From positions 1,426,001 through 1,490,000 of the forward strand of contig CAVOTL010000005.1 of the NCBI GenBank assembly GCA_963699345.1: DNA of 64,000 nucleotides. The letters run 5' to 3'. Below the pieces are notes generated by a model. The model did no database searches and was not told where the DNA came from. It saw only the letters and a program-made list of their open reading frames with translations. The position numbers and the translations under genes are program-made. Source of the stretch: Bog-756 sp963699345 (GTDB lineage: Bacteria > Actinomycetota > Acidimicrobiia > Acidimicrobiales > RAAP-2). Positions 45,882-57,532 of this stretch are shown one piece after another. Positions within the stretch are counted from its first letter, which is position 1, and the number at the start of each line of letters is the position of its first letter.

Positions 45882-46893
45882 TCAGAGCGTGACGACGACC
45901 TTGCCGGTGTTGCCGCCGCTGAAGAGCAGGTTGAGCGCCTCGCCGGCCCGCTCCAGCCCGTCCACGACGTGCTCCCGGTGGTGGATCCGGCCCTCCATCA
46001 CCCAGCCGGCCATCTCGAGCTGGGCGGCGGGGAACCGGTCCAGGTAGTCGAGGATGAGGAAGCCCTCCATCCGGGCCCGCTTGACGATGAGCTGGAGGTA
46101 GTTGCGGGGTCCCACCGGCCGGTCCTCGTTGTACTGCGAGATGGCGCCGCACAGGACGACCCGGGCCCGCAGGGCCAGGTTGGCCAGGCACGGCGTCGAG
46201 GATGGCGCCCCCGACATTGTCGAAGAAGACGTCGATGCCGTCGGGGCAGGTGGTCCGGATCCGGGCGCCCGACGTCCTCGGTCCGGTAGTTGACGGCGTG
46301 GTCGAAGCCGAGTTCGTCCACCAGCCAGGCGCACTTGTCGTCCGAGCCGGCGATCCCGACGACGGTGGCCGCCCCCTCGATCCGGGCCAGCTGTCCGGCC
46401 ACCGACCCGGTGGCGCCGGCCGCGCCCGAGACCACCACGGTGTCCCCTTCGACGGGGCGCCCGATGTCCTTGATCCCGAAGTACGCCGTCATCCCGGTGA
46501 CCCCGAGCACGCCGAGGACGACCGCCGGGTCGATGCCCGGCGGCACCACCGTCGTGGTCGCCGTCGCCGCCGTCGACCACCGCGTACTCCTGCCAGCCCA
46601 GCATGCCGAACACGGTGTCCCCGACCGCCAGGGCGTCGGTGCGGCTGGCCACGACCTCGCCGAGGCCGCCGCTGCGCACCACCTCGCCGATGCCGATGGG
46701 CGGGCAGGTACCCCGGGGCGTCGTCCATCCAGGTGCGGATGGTCGGGTCGATCGACAGGTGGCGGACCGCCACCAGGGCCTGGCCGTCAGCGGGTTCGGG
46801 CACGGTGGCGGTGTCGTCCACGGTCAGGTCGGTTCCCCCGACCAGCCCGTGGGGACGGGCCGCCAACAGGATGCGGCGGTAGGAGTCGGTCAC
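45882..46893 (-). CDS. NADP-dependent medium-chain oxidoreductase (prostaglandin/2-alkenal reductase type), frame breaks
   Basis: About 335 residues of the zinc-free MDR family. SYRRILLAARPHG, TVPEPADGQALVAVRHLSID, TIRTWMDD and SRTDALAVGDTVFGMLGWQEY form the GroES half. VLGVLGVTGMTAYFGIKDIG, TVVVSGAAGATGSVAGQLAR and VVGIAGSDDKCAWLVDELGF form the cofactor half; DGIDVFFDNVGG and CGAISQYNEDRPVGPRNYL are typical of the leukotriene B4 dehydrogenase/CurA subgroup. Extra bases lie near 46707, 46563, 46270 and 46192. It reduces activated double bonds with NADPH; substrate unknown. The upstream DUF385 gene ends 8 bp before its start. Confidence 0.85.
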
Positions 46894-46901
46894 CGGGCCA
46901 G

Positions 46902-47445
46902 TCAAGCAGAGCCCCCGAGTCCACGCGCCCCGGGAAGGCGCTCGGGGGGCACGGGGCAGCCGTCCGGCCAGGCACTCGACGCGGAAGACCGGGTAGCCGG
47001 CGGCGAGGCGCCGGAACTCCTCGAGCGGCGCGTCCGGGTCGACCGGCACGTGGGGCCGGGCCCCCGGCACCTGGGCGAGGTACCGCTGCAGGACCGCCGG
47101 CCGTTCGTCCACCGGGAGCTCGATCAGCCGGCACGGGCGGCCCCGGCGTCGGCGGATCACGACCCGGCCGTCGGCGGCCCGGACGTTGCGCACCCAGTTG
47201 CACCCATCGCCGAGCATCGGCACCAGGTACCAGTCACCCTCCCAGTCCGCCATGCCGAGGGGGAACCGGGTCGTCCGGCCGGACCGCCGGCCCGGGACCT
47301 CGAGGGTCACCCAACGCCGGGGCATCAGCCCGAGCCCGAACACCACCGCCCACAGCCGGGCGAACCGGCGGGCGGTGGCGTCGCCGCGACCGCCCCGGTA
47401 CATCTCCCGGAGCTCGTCCGGCGTGTACAACCGCCATCTGCCCAC
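46902..47445 (-). CDS. DUF385/Ddn-like deazaflavin-dependent nitroreductase family protein
   Basis: About 180 residues with a split-barrel flavin-like fold. The segments VTLEVPGRRSGRTTRFPLGM, WYLVPMLGDGCNWVRNVRA and GRVVIRRRRGRPCRLIELPV follow the Ddn/DUF385 pattern (T-x-G-R-x-S-G, G-x-x-x-x-W-x-x-N-x-R-A). The C-terminus (LAGYPVFRVECL) is typical too. The frame runs on into the next gene; the stop at 46902-46904 assumes one extra base near 46960. Some members use F420, others do not; nothing here decides. Probably cotranscribed with the downstream reductase. Confidence 0.78.
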
Positions 47446-47544
47446 CGCGCCTCCTCACCACCGGCGAAACGGTCAGGCCTCGGACCCGGTCGGCCCACCC
47501 GGACGGGCGACCGACCCCGCCACGGGAGCGGTGGACCCCACCGG

Positions 47545-49623
47545 CTACGACTTGGCCAGGGCCGTGGTGAAGCCGGTCGAAGGTGCGCCCAGACCCGTCA
47601 TGTCGTCGTACCCGGGCTGCACCGTGAGGTCGACGTCACGCGTGGCGCAGTTGCCGGTGCCGTCACAGTAGGATTCGGGGCCCTCGTAGTCGATGATCCG
47701 GGTGCTGTAGAGCAGGCCCTTGGCCGGGTTGATCTCGTCGGCGTAGTCGACGCGACTCTGGTCCTGGGGCCCGGTGGGGGCCACGTCGTAGATGGAGGAC
47801 GGCGTGGACGTCGACAGGGCGTACATCGCCGGATTCAGGAATCCGAGCCCTGTCCCGGCGATCTGGTCGGCCACGGCCACCGTCCCGGCGAACAGCGGTG
47901 AGGCCACGCTGGTGCCACCGATGCGGTACTGGTCGTAGTAGGTGCCGTTCGGGAAATGCTGGGTCTCCCCCACCAGGAAGCCCGTCCCCGGATCGGCGTC
48001 CATCGAGATGTCGGGCACCACCCGGTAGGGCTGCGAACCGGTGACGGCCGAGTTCCGGGTGGCCATGTCGTTCGGGACGATGCCCTGCTGCCAGGTCGGC
48101 TGCGTGTAGTCGTAGCTGGTCCCACCGCCCGACCCGCCGTCGGTGGACACCGGGAGCCAGGTCCCGATGGTGGCCGAGCTGCAGCCCTGCTCACCGACGG
48201 TCACGCTCGTGCACTCGAAGCTCCGACCGGTCGACCAGCCGTCCTCGTCGAGTCGCTGGCCGTTCGCGCCGATCTCCAGGCTCGTACCGCCGACCGCTGT
48301 CACCCAGGGGCTCGAGGCGGGGTAGTCGGGGGTGGTGAACCCGACGCTGGTGAAGTCGTCGCCGCCGTCGCCACTCGAGAACAGCACGCTGATCCCGGTG
48401 CCGGCCGCCATCTGCAGGATGTCGTCCACCGCGGTCCGCGTCGCCGCGTCGTCGAGGAGGTCACCGCCGGTGTCGCCCCACGAGTCGGTCACCACGTTGG
48501 CGAGGCCGCCGTCGACGACCTGCTGCAGGCTCTCGAAGAGACCGTCGACGCAGTCGGAGGCGCCGACGTAGAGGATCCTGGCGCCGGGGGCGGTGGCGTG
48601 GACGGCTTCCACGTCGAGCGTCTGCTCGCCGTACCAGCCCGTGGCCTGACAGAGCTTCTTGTCGTCGTAGCGGGTGGCCAGCAACTCACCGAACTGGCCG
48701 GTGGCGTAGGGGTGGCCCGGGTCGTTGACGGACGCGTACTGGGCGGCGTCGGCCCCCAACGTGGGGGAGGCGTAGGCGTCGATGACGGCCACGGTCACGC
48801 CCGAGCCATCGGCGCCGCCCGCCGACTTGTCGGGCAGGTCGTAGGCGGACCGGAGCTGGGGCGGGGTGTACCCGCACACCGCATACGGCGCGGGATACGG
48901 ATAGCCGTCCCCGAAGGGGGGCTGGATGTTGTCCGTCTGCTCGCCGAAGTACGAGGAGCACGGCGACGCCGTCCGGTAGCCGGGTGGCTGGGCGGCGGCT
49001 CCGGTCGAGGTGGTGGTGCCTCCGGTCGACCCGTCGGTGACGTCGTCGGGGGTGGCCACCGTCTGGCTGACCCCCGCGGCGCCCACGACCGTGCCCGCCA
49101 GGTCGGCGGGCACGGACAGCGCCGTGTCGGCCAGTCGGAGCGCATGCCCGTCCACGGTGTGGATCGACAGCGTGGTCCCGAACGCCTTCTCCACCCGGGC
49201 GGCCGTGCCCGAGACGGACACGTCCATCCGGTCGGCGGACACCGACGTCACGTCGAATCCCTGCTGGGTGGCCCACGAGGTGACGGAAGCCACCTGGGCG
49301 GCCGTCGGCGAGAAGCGGGCCTCCCACTGGGCGGCCGTCAGGTACTGGTGGTACGAGGGACTGCCCGGCGTCGAGACCGCCGCGGCCAACTGCCGGGCGG
49401 CGGCGGGGGCCCGGGGCGCCAGCACGAGGTCGAACGCCACCTGGCTGGAGGCGGGGACCGTGCCGGTCTTCGGGGTCCGGGCAGCGGCGGGCGACTTCGA
49501 TCCGGCCAGGGCGACGGTGGCCGGCGCCGCCGCGGCACCCGTCACGGCCACGGTGGGCAGCGCGAGACCGGCGACGAGCCCGAGGGCGGATAGGGTGATG
49601 ACCGAACGACGACGACGACCCAT
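47545..49623 (-). CDS. Secreted sedolisin (S53) serine-carboxyl protease with pro-domain
   Basis: 692 residues, fully intact. A signal peptide (RRRRSVITLSALGLVAGLAL, AAAAPA cleavage region) is followed by a pro-kumamolisin activation domain (about 60-210: SYHQYLTAAQWEARFSPTAA, VEKAFGTTLSIHTVDGHALR). The mature protease has EQTLDVEA (catalytic Glu and Asp), SVLFSSGDGGDDF (oxyanion Asp region) and the serine motif GGTSVASPLFAG. The C-terminal calcium site region is QPGYDDMTGLGAP. Such enzymes are active at acidic pH outside the cell. ATG 49623 is chosen because GAGAGGGGAG precedes it. An upstream ATG-like start at 49659 is less likely. Confidence 0.93.
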   Translation of the reverse strand: MGRRRRSVITLSALGLVAGLALPTVAVTGAAAAPATVALAGSKSPAAARTPKTGTVPASSQVAFDLVLAPRAPAAARQLAAAVSTPGSPSYHQYLTAAQWEARFSPTAAQVASVTSWATQQGFDVTSVSADRMDVSVSGTAARVEKAFGTTLSIHTVDGHALRLADTALSVPADLAGTVVGAAGVSQTVATPDDVTDGSTGGTTTSTGAAAQPPGYRTASPCSSYFGEQTDNIQPPFGDGYPYPAPYAVCGYTPPQLRSAYDLPDKSAGGADGSGVTVAVIDAYASPTLGADAAQYASVNDPGHPYATGQFGELLATRYDDKKLCQATGWYGEQTLDVEAVHATAPGARILYVGASDCVDGLFESLQQVVDGGLANVVTDSWGDTGGDLLDDAATRTAVDDILQMAAGTGISVLFSSGDGGDDFTSVGFTTPDYPASSPWVTAVGGTSLEIGANGQRLDEDGWSTGRSFECTSVTVGEQGCSSATIGTWLPVSTDGGSGGGTSYDYTQPTWQQGIVPNDMATRNSAVTGSQPYRVVPDISMDADPGTGFLVGETQHFPNGTYYDQYRIGGTSVASPLFAGTVAVADQIAGTGLGFLNPAMYALSTSTPSSIYDVAPTGPQDQSRVDYADEINPAKGLLYSTRIIDYEGPESYCDGTGNCATRDVDLTVQPGYDDMTGLGAPSTGFTTALAKS

Positions 49624-49829
49624 GGATGGCTCCCCTCTCGATGGCGTATCCCGTCGCACTGCGTTCGCACGGCGGGCAATCCGGGGCCCTCACGGGAGCC
49701 GGCAGGTGCTGCAGCTTTTCACACCCTGCCCGCTCCGCACACGTCGAACCCCGCGGGGTCGGCGAATCGCCGGGGGCCGTCGGGGGTCCGGACCGCGGAG
49801 CCGGTGCCCGACCGACCGGTCACTTCTGG

Positions 49830-49902
49830 AGCCTGGGAGGAGAATCGAACTCCTGACCTACGCATTACGAGTGCGTTGCTCTACCGACTGAGCTACCCAG
49901 GC
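49830..49902 (-). tRNA. tRNA-Thr (anticodon CGT)
   Basis: On the minus strand GCCTGGG pairs with CCCAGGC, the D-arm is GCTC/GAGC, and the anticodon arm ACGCA-CTCGTAA-TGCGT gives CGT. The T-arm AGGAG-TTCGATT-CTCCT is normal. 73 nt, no encoded CCA. Confidence 0.96.
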
Positions 49903-50154
49903 AACGGAACGTCCGGTCCGCCGGGGACGGAGGCCTGCGCCTGCGTCCGGGCCGGTGGGCCGGAGTGCCGGGGCACCACGTTACCCGCGCCGCGGCACCC
50001 GCCGGGAAGCCGGCCCGGCCGATCACGGTCAGCGCAGACCGGGGCCGGCGTGCCCGTCGGGCAGCTCCCGGGCGATCTCGAGGAGCCCGGAGTGGGCAGC
50101 CGTCTCCTCGACCGTGGGCAGGACCACCCCGCGGACGGTCGGGACACCCCCCGC

Positions 50155-51270
50155 CTAATCGGCCAACCCCGACAGCTCGACCATGAGGGACTCGAGCAGC
50201 AGGTCCTCGCGCACGTTGCGTCCGAGGGCCGGCGACGCCCGGTTGACCGCCTCCACGTGGGCGGCGGCCCGGCGCCGCTCGATCCCCACCCCCGGCGATC
50301 CGGCCGGACCGGACGAGGCGACGCTCGCCACCATCCGGTCACGGTAGGCGTCGGCCAGGGCGGCGAGTCCCATCCGCAGGTCGTCGGTGCGCCAGCGGCG
50401 CTCCTCCCGCCTGTGTCGATCCTCCACCGCCTTGCGTCCCGGCACGCCCCGCGCCCCCGTGGCCTCGGCCTGCTCCTCCAGGGCGGCGAGCTCCCGGGCG
50501 TGCTCCTCGCGGAGCGGGGCCAGGGCCCCGTCGGCCAGACCCAGGAGCTCGTCGGCCACCGACACGGCCGCCGCGCCGGTGCCGTCGAGCCGTCCCGGTA
50601 CCGAGTGCCACCGGCTGCGGCGGTCGGTGAACCCGGGGTCCTCGGCCAGCAGGCGGGCCCGGTCGAGGTTCCCGCCCGACGCCACGGCCACCGGCGCGGC
50701 CACCGCGGCGTCCACTCCCCGGCCGACCAGCCAGGCCTCGACCGCCGCCGGCGCGACGGCGGCGAACGGGATGCGGACGCACCGGCTGGCGATGGTGGCC
50801 AGGCCCGGGGAGAGGTCATCGGACAGGAGGACGAAGACCGTCGACGGCGGTGGCTCCTCGACGGTCTTCAGCAGGGCCGGCGCCGACTTCAGGGCCAGGT
50901 GCACGTCGGGCACCAGGATCACCTGACGGGCCGACTCGAGGGGGCGCCGTTGGGCCCGGGCCGTGATCTCCCGGGCGTCGTCGACATCGAGTGAGGCACC
51001 CGAGCGCTCCACGATCACCAGGTCCGGATGGGTGCCGGCCAGCGCCCGCCGGCACGAGTTGCACACGCCGCAGCCGCCCTCGGGGCAGAGCAGGGCGGCG
51101 GCCAGGCCCCGGGCCGCCGCCCGCTTGCCCGAACCCGGGGGGCCGTGGAAGAGGTAGGCGTGGACCGGGTGGCGCGCCGCCGACCCGAGTTGGGCGACCG
51201 CCCGGTCCTGGCCCACGACGCCGGCGAACAGCACCGGGTCCGGCAGCCGGGTGACGGACCCGGCGGTCAC
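50155..51270 (-). CDS. holB: DNA polymerase III delta' subunit
   Basis: A 371-residue AAA+ clamp-loader subunit. GQDRAVAQL, Walker A-like HGPPGSGKRAAARGLA, the zinc-binding CPEGGCGVCNSC cluster, VDDAREITARAQRRP, VILVPDVHLALKSAPALLKT, EEPPPSTVFVLLSDDLS and ATIASRCVRIPF form the complete N-terminal ATPase pattern. The C-terminal helices are less conserved. GTG 51270 overlaps the tmk stop by GTGA; the frame is open further upstream but inside tmk. Intact. The topA-tmk-holB order is standard in actinobacteria. Confidence 0.93.
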   Translation of the reverse strand: MTAGSVTRLPDPVLFAGVVGQDRAVAQLGSAARHPVHAYLFHGPPGSGKRAAARGLAAALLCPEGGCGVCNSCRRALAGTHPDLVIVERSGASLDVDDAREITARAQRRPLESARQVILVPDVHLALKSAPALLKTVEEPPPSTVFVLLSDDLSPGLATIASRCVRIPFAAVAPAAVEAWLVGRGVDAAVAAPVAVASGGNLDRARLLAEDPGFTDRRSRWHSVPGRLDGTGAAAVSVADELLGLADGALAPLREEHARELAALEEQAEATGARGVPGRKAVEDRHRREERRWRTDDLRMGLAALADAYRDRMVASVASSGPAGSPGVGIERRRAAAHVEAVNRASPALGRNVREDLLLESLMVELSGLAD

Positions 51271-51899
51271 GGGGCCGACCCCGGGCCGGCCAAGGCCTGG
51301 ACGGCGGCCCACACGGCGGCGGCCACCACCGGGACGGGGCCGGTGGCGTCCACCACCCGCCACCGCTCCTGCTGCTCGGCGGCGAGGGTGCGGTAGCCGT
51401 CGGCGACCCGACGCTGGAACGCCAGTCCCTCGGCCTCCATCCGGTCAGCGGCCCCGGGGAGGTCGCGGCGCCGGGCGGCGGCCACCTCCACCGGCAGGTC
51501 GAACAGGATCGTGAGGTCGGGACGCAGGCCACCGGTCGCCCAGCCCACCAGGGCCTCGAGCCCGTCCCGGTCGAGGCCCCGACCGAACCCCTGGTAGGCG
51601 AAGGTCGACGCCGAGAACCGGTCGCTGACCACCCACCGCCCGGCGGCCAGGGCGGGGCCGATCACGTCGGTCACGTGCTGGGCCCGGTCGGCCGCCATCA
51701 GCAACGCCTCGGTCCGGTCCGCCACCGGGCTGCCGTCCCGGTCGAGGAGGAGGGTCCGCAGCGCCGCGCCGAGCGGGGTGGCGCCGGGTTCGAAGGTCAC
51801 CACCGCGTCCAGCCGATCGGCCAGCAGGCGCGCCTGGGTGGACTTTCCGCAGCCGTCGATCCCCTCCAGGGCGATGAGGCGGCCCCGGGGGCCGGTCAC
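51267..51899 (-). CDS. tmk: Thymidylate kinase
   Basis: A 210-residue P-loop kinase phosphorylating dTMP. RLIALEGIDGCGKSTQARLL is the P-loop, and RWVVSDRFSASTFAYQGFGRG contains the DR-x-x-x-S and YQG motifs. LTILFDLPVEVAAARRRDLP, DRMEAEGLAFQRRVADGYRTL and a C-terminal helix follow. It is open in frame with topA, but the GTG at 51899 overlaps the corrected topA stop by GTGA and gives the family N-terminus. Intact. Confidence 0.95.
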   Translation of the reverse strand: MTGPRGRLIALEGIDGCGKSTQARLLADRLDAVVTFEPGATPLGAALRTLLLDRDGSPVADRTEALLMAADRAQHVTDVIGPALAAGRWVVSDRFSASTFAYQGFGRGLDRDGLEALVGWATGGLRPDLTILFDLPVEVAAARRRDLPGAADRMEAEGLAFQRRVADGYRTLAAEQQERWRVVDATGPVPVVAAAVWAAVQALAGPGSAP

Positions 51900-54769
51900 C
51901 CGTCGTCGTCGACGGTCGGGACCGCTACGACCGGGACCACCTTGGCGGCGGCCTTCGTCGGCCGGGGCCTTCCTGGCCGCACTCTTCTTCGCCACACTCT
52001 TCTTCGCCGTGGCCTTCTTGGCCGTGGCCTTCTTCTTGGCCGGGGCCTTCTTCTTCGTCGCCTTCTTCTTGGCCGGTCCGGCCGCCCGCCGCTCGGCGAG
52101 CAGTTCGGCGGCGCGCTCCACCGTCAGCTCCTCCACGTCGTCGCCACGACGCAACGAGGCATTGGTGGTCCCGTCGGTCACGTAGGGGCCGAAGCGACCG
52201 TCCTTGACCACCATGGGCAGTCCGGTGTCGGGGTCCGGGCCGAGATCGCGCAGCGGGCCCTTGGCGTTGCGGCCCCGCGTCTTGGGCTGGGCGAACAGGG
52301 CCACGGCCTCGTCCACGGTCACCGTCAGGAGCTGGTCCTCGGAGAGCAGGCTGCGCGAGTCGGTCCCCTTCTTCAGGTACGGGCCGAACTTGCCGTTGTA
52401 GGCGACGATCTCCTCGCCCGACACGGGATCGGGGCCGACCACCCGGGGGATCCGCAGCAGCTCGAGCGCCTGGTCGAACGTCAACGTGGCCGGGGACATG
52501 GACGCGAACAGCGACGACGTGCGGGGCTTGGGGCCCCCTTCGACGAGCTCGCCCAGCTGGACGTAGGGCCCGAAGCGACCCGCCTTGACCTGCACGTCGA
52601 GCCCGGTCTCCGGATCGGTCCCGAGCACCCGGTCCGACGACGGCGCGGCCAGCAGCTCCTCCGCCTTCTCGATCGTCAACTCGTCCGGGGCGAGGTCGTC
52701 GGGGATCGAGACGGTCTCGTCGCCCTTCTTCAGGTACGGGCCGTACTTGCCCGAGCGGGCCACGATCTCCTGTCCGTCCGACGCGGTGCCGAGGGGCACG
52801 GCGTTGACCGCCGAGGCGTCGATGGCGTCGAGGTTCTCGGCCACCTGGTCGCGGAGGCCACCGTGGCCACCCGGCCCGAACCAGAAGTCGCCGAGCCAGC
52901 GGGCCATGTCCTCGTCGCCACCGGCGATCTCGTCGAGGTCGTCCTCCATGGAGGCCGTCAGCCCGTAGTCGACCAGGTCGGCGAAGTGCTGCTCGAGCAG
53001 GCCGACCACGCCGAAGGCCGTCAGGGAGGGCACCATCGCCGAGCCCTTCTTCCAGACGTAGCCGCGGTCGAGGATCGTCGAGACGATGCTGGCGTAGGTG
53101 GAGGGGCGCCCCACGCCGATCTCCTCCATCGCCTTGACCAGCGACGCCTCGGTGTAGCGGGCCGGCGGCTGGGTGGCGTGCCCGCCCGGCTCCACCGCCG
53201 ACAGCCCGGCCGGGTCGCCTTCGGCCATGGGCGGGAGGCGCACCTCGCGATCGGCCAGTTCGGCCTCGGGGTCGTCCTCGCCCTCCACGTAGGCCCGTTG
53301 GAAGCCGGGGAACTCGATCACGGTGCCCGAGGCCCCGAACTCGACGTCTCGGGACGCGCCGTCCACGGTCACCGTTCCCGTCAGCCGGACCTGGGCGCTG
53401 GTGCCGGTGGCATCGGCCATCTGGGAGGCGACGGTGCGTTTCCAGATCAGGTCGTAGAGCCGCAGTTCGTCACCGGACAGCGAACGGGCGGCCTCGTCGG
53501 GGGTGCGGAAGGACTCTCCGGCCGGGCGGATGGCCTCGTGGGCCTCCTGGGCGTTCTTGACCTTCTTGTTGTAGAGGCGGGGGGAGGCCGGCACGTAGTC
53601 GGGGCCGTACATGGCGGTGGCCTGGGCCCGGGCGGCGGACAGGGCCTGGTCGGAGAGCGTGGTGGAGTCGGTGCGCATGTAGGTGATCCAGCCCTCCTCG
53701 TAGAGGTGCTGGGCCACCGACATGGTCCGCTTCGAGCTGAACCGCAGCTTGCGGCCGGCCTCCTGTTGGAGGGTGGAGGTGATGAACGGGGCCCGGGGCG
53801 AGCGCCGGTAGGGCTTGTGCGTCATCGACGACACGGTGAGCGCCTGCCCGGCGAGCCCGGCGGCCAGGGCCCGCGCCCGGCCTCGTCGAGCACCACGACC
53901 TTGGTGGGATCGACCAGTCGGCCGGTCGAGTCGAAGTCCTTGCCCCCGGCGAGCGACGTGCCGTCGACGGCCAGGAGGGACGCGGCGAAGTCCGGCGACA
54001 CGTCGTCCCCGGCGGCCCGGACGGCCTCACCCCGGGCCGTGACGGTGGCGTCGATCCCCCACCAGCCGGCCGAGCGGAACGCCATCCGCTCCCGTTCGCG
54101 GTCCACGACCATCCGGGTGGCCACGCTCTGCACGCGTCCGGCCGAACGGCCGTTGGTCTTGCGGCGCATCACGTCGGACAGCTTGAAGCCGTAGATCCGG
54201 TCGAAGATGCGGCGGGCCTCCTGGGCCTCCACCAGGTGCGGATCGATGGTCCGGCACTCCTCGATGGCCCGTTGGATGGCCTGGGGCGTGATCTCGTGGA
54301 AGACCATGCGCGGCGTGTCCTCGGGGAGGCCGAGGACCTGGCTCAGGTGCCAGGCGATCGACTCCCCCTCGCGGTCCTCGTCCGTGGCCAGGTAGACCTC
54401 GCCGGCCTGCCGGGCGAGTCGCTTCAACGTGGCCACCTGTGACTTCTTCTCGGGCGACACGATGTAGACCGGCTTGAACCCGTTGTCGACGTCCACCGCC
54501 AGGTCGGCCCACGACTCGTGCTTGAAGGCCTCCGGCAGCTCCTTGCGGGTGGCCAGGTCGCGGATGTGCCCGATGGACGACTCGACGACGTAGTCGGGGC
54601 CGAGCATCCCGGCGATGGTCTTCGCCTTGGCCGGGGACTCGACGATCACCAGCTTGCGGTCGCCGCCCCGGGCGCGCCGTCGGGTCGGGACGCCATCGGT
54701 GTCGGTGGCGCCGTCGTCCGTCTCGGGGTTCGTCTCTGTCAGGTCTGTGGGTGGCATCGCTGTGGGCAA
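51896..54769 (-). CDS. topA: DNA topoisomerase I with lysine-rich tail, frame breaks
   Basis: A type IA enzyme of about 955 residues. The Toprim domain is KLVIVESPAKAKTIAGML, with YLATDEDREGESIAWHL carrying the metal-binding acidic residues. The active-site tyrosine lies in GWITYMRTDSTTLSDQAL. Four C-terminal repeats with G-(K/R)-x-G-P-Y (GKYGPYLKKG, GRFGPYVQLG, GKFGPYLKKG, GRFGPYVTDG) are followed by a Lys/Ala tail (KKKATKKKAPAKKKATAKK) as in other actinobacteria. Extra bases lie near 53870 and 51957; removing the latter gives a proper end (AVPTVDDDG) overlapping tmk by GTGA. The TTG at 54769 sits 12 nt after the first base of TACCGT; ATG 54757 is an alternative start. Confidence 0.94.
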
Positions 54770-54775
54770 GGGTGA

Positions 54776-54781
54776 ACGGTA
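54776..54781 (-). promoter_or_regulatory. -10 box (TACCGT) of topA
   Basis: TACCGT then 6 nt then TTG 54769; leaderless spacing. A TTGACA lies 11 bp upstream, too close to be its -35. Confidence 0.4.
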
Positions 54782-54914
54782 CTGCGCGGCGTTGTCAAGG
54801 CCGATGACGCGCCACCGGGGCCCTCCGGCCCCGGTGGGAATTCCTATCGATGCTGGTCACACGGCTGTCCGGAGGGGCCCGGGTGGGCCCGACCGGTTCC
54901 CCGCCCGGGCCGGC

Positions 54915-54936
54915 CTGACCGAGCCCCGGGGGCCGG

Positions 54937-54940
<4 letters not shown>
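54915..54940 (-). terminator. Terminator hairpin of the pyrophosphatase gene
   Basis: CTGACCG...CGGTCAG arms with an inner GCCCC/GGGGG stem; the hairpin overlaps the stop codon at 54937-54939. No U-tract. Confidence 0.55.
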
Positions 54941-57316
<2,376 letters not shown>

Positions 57317-57532
57317 CGGTGGGACTCCCTTCGGTGTACTGCTCGGTTACGTAGATCGCGCTGGTCCCCGCGGCGCGTCGTGTCGCAGACGGGAGGGACA
57401 CGTCCCCCAACGTGCGAAGCGACGGCCGGGCGGCCGAGTGCCGGCGCGGGCCCCTGGCCCGTTTCCGGCAATCGGGGAGAACATAGTGACAACGGGGGTC
57501 AGGGGCAAGAATCGCCCGACCCGGTCCCGGGC

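Noticed and set aside
54793..54798. TTGACA as -35 of topA
   Set aside because: Only 11 bp separate it from the TACCGT box, too short for a sigma-70 promoter.
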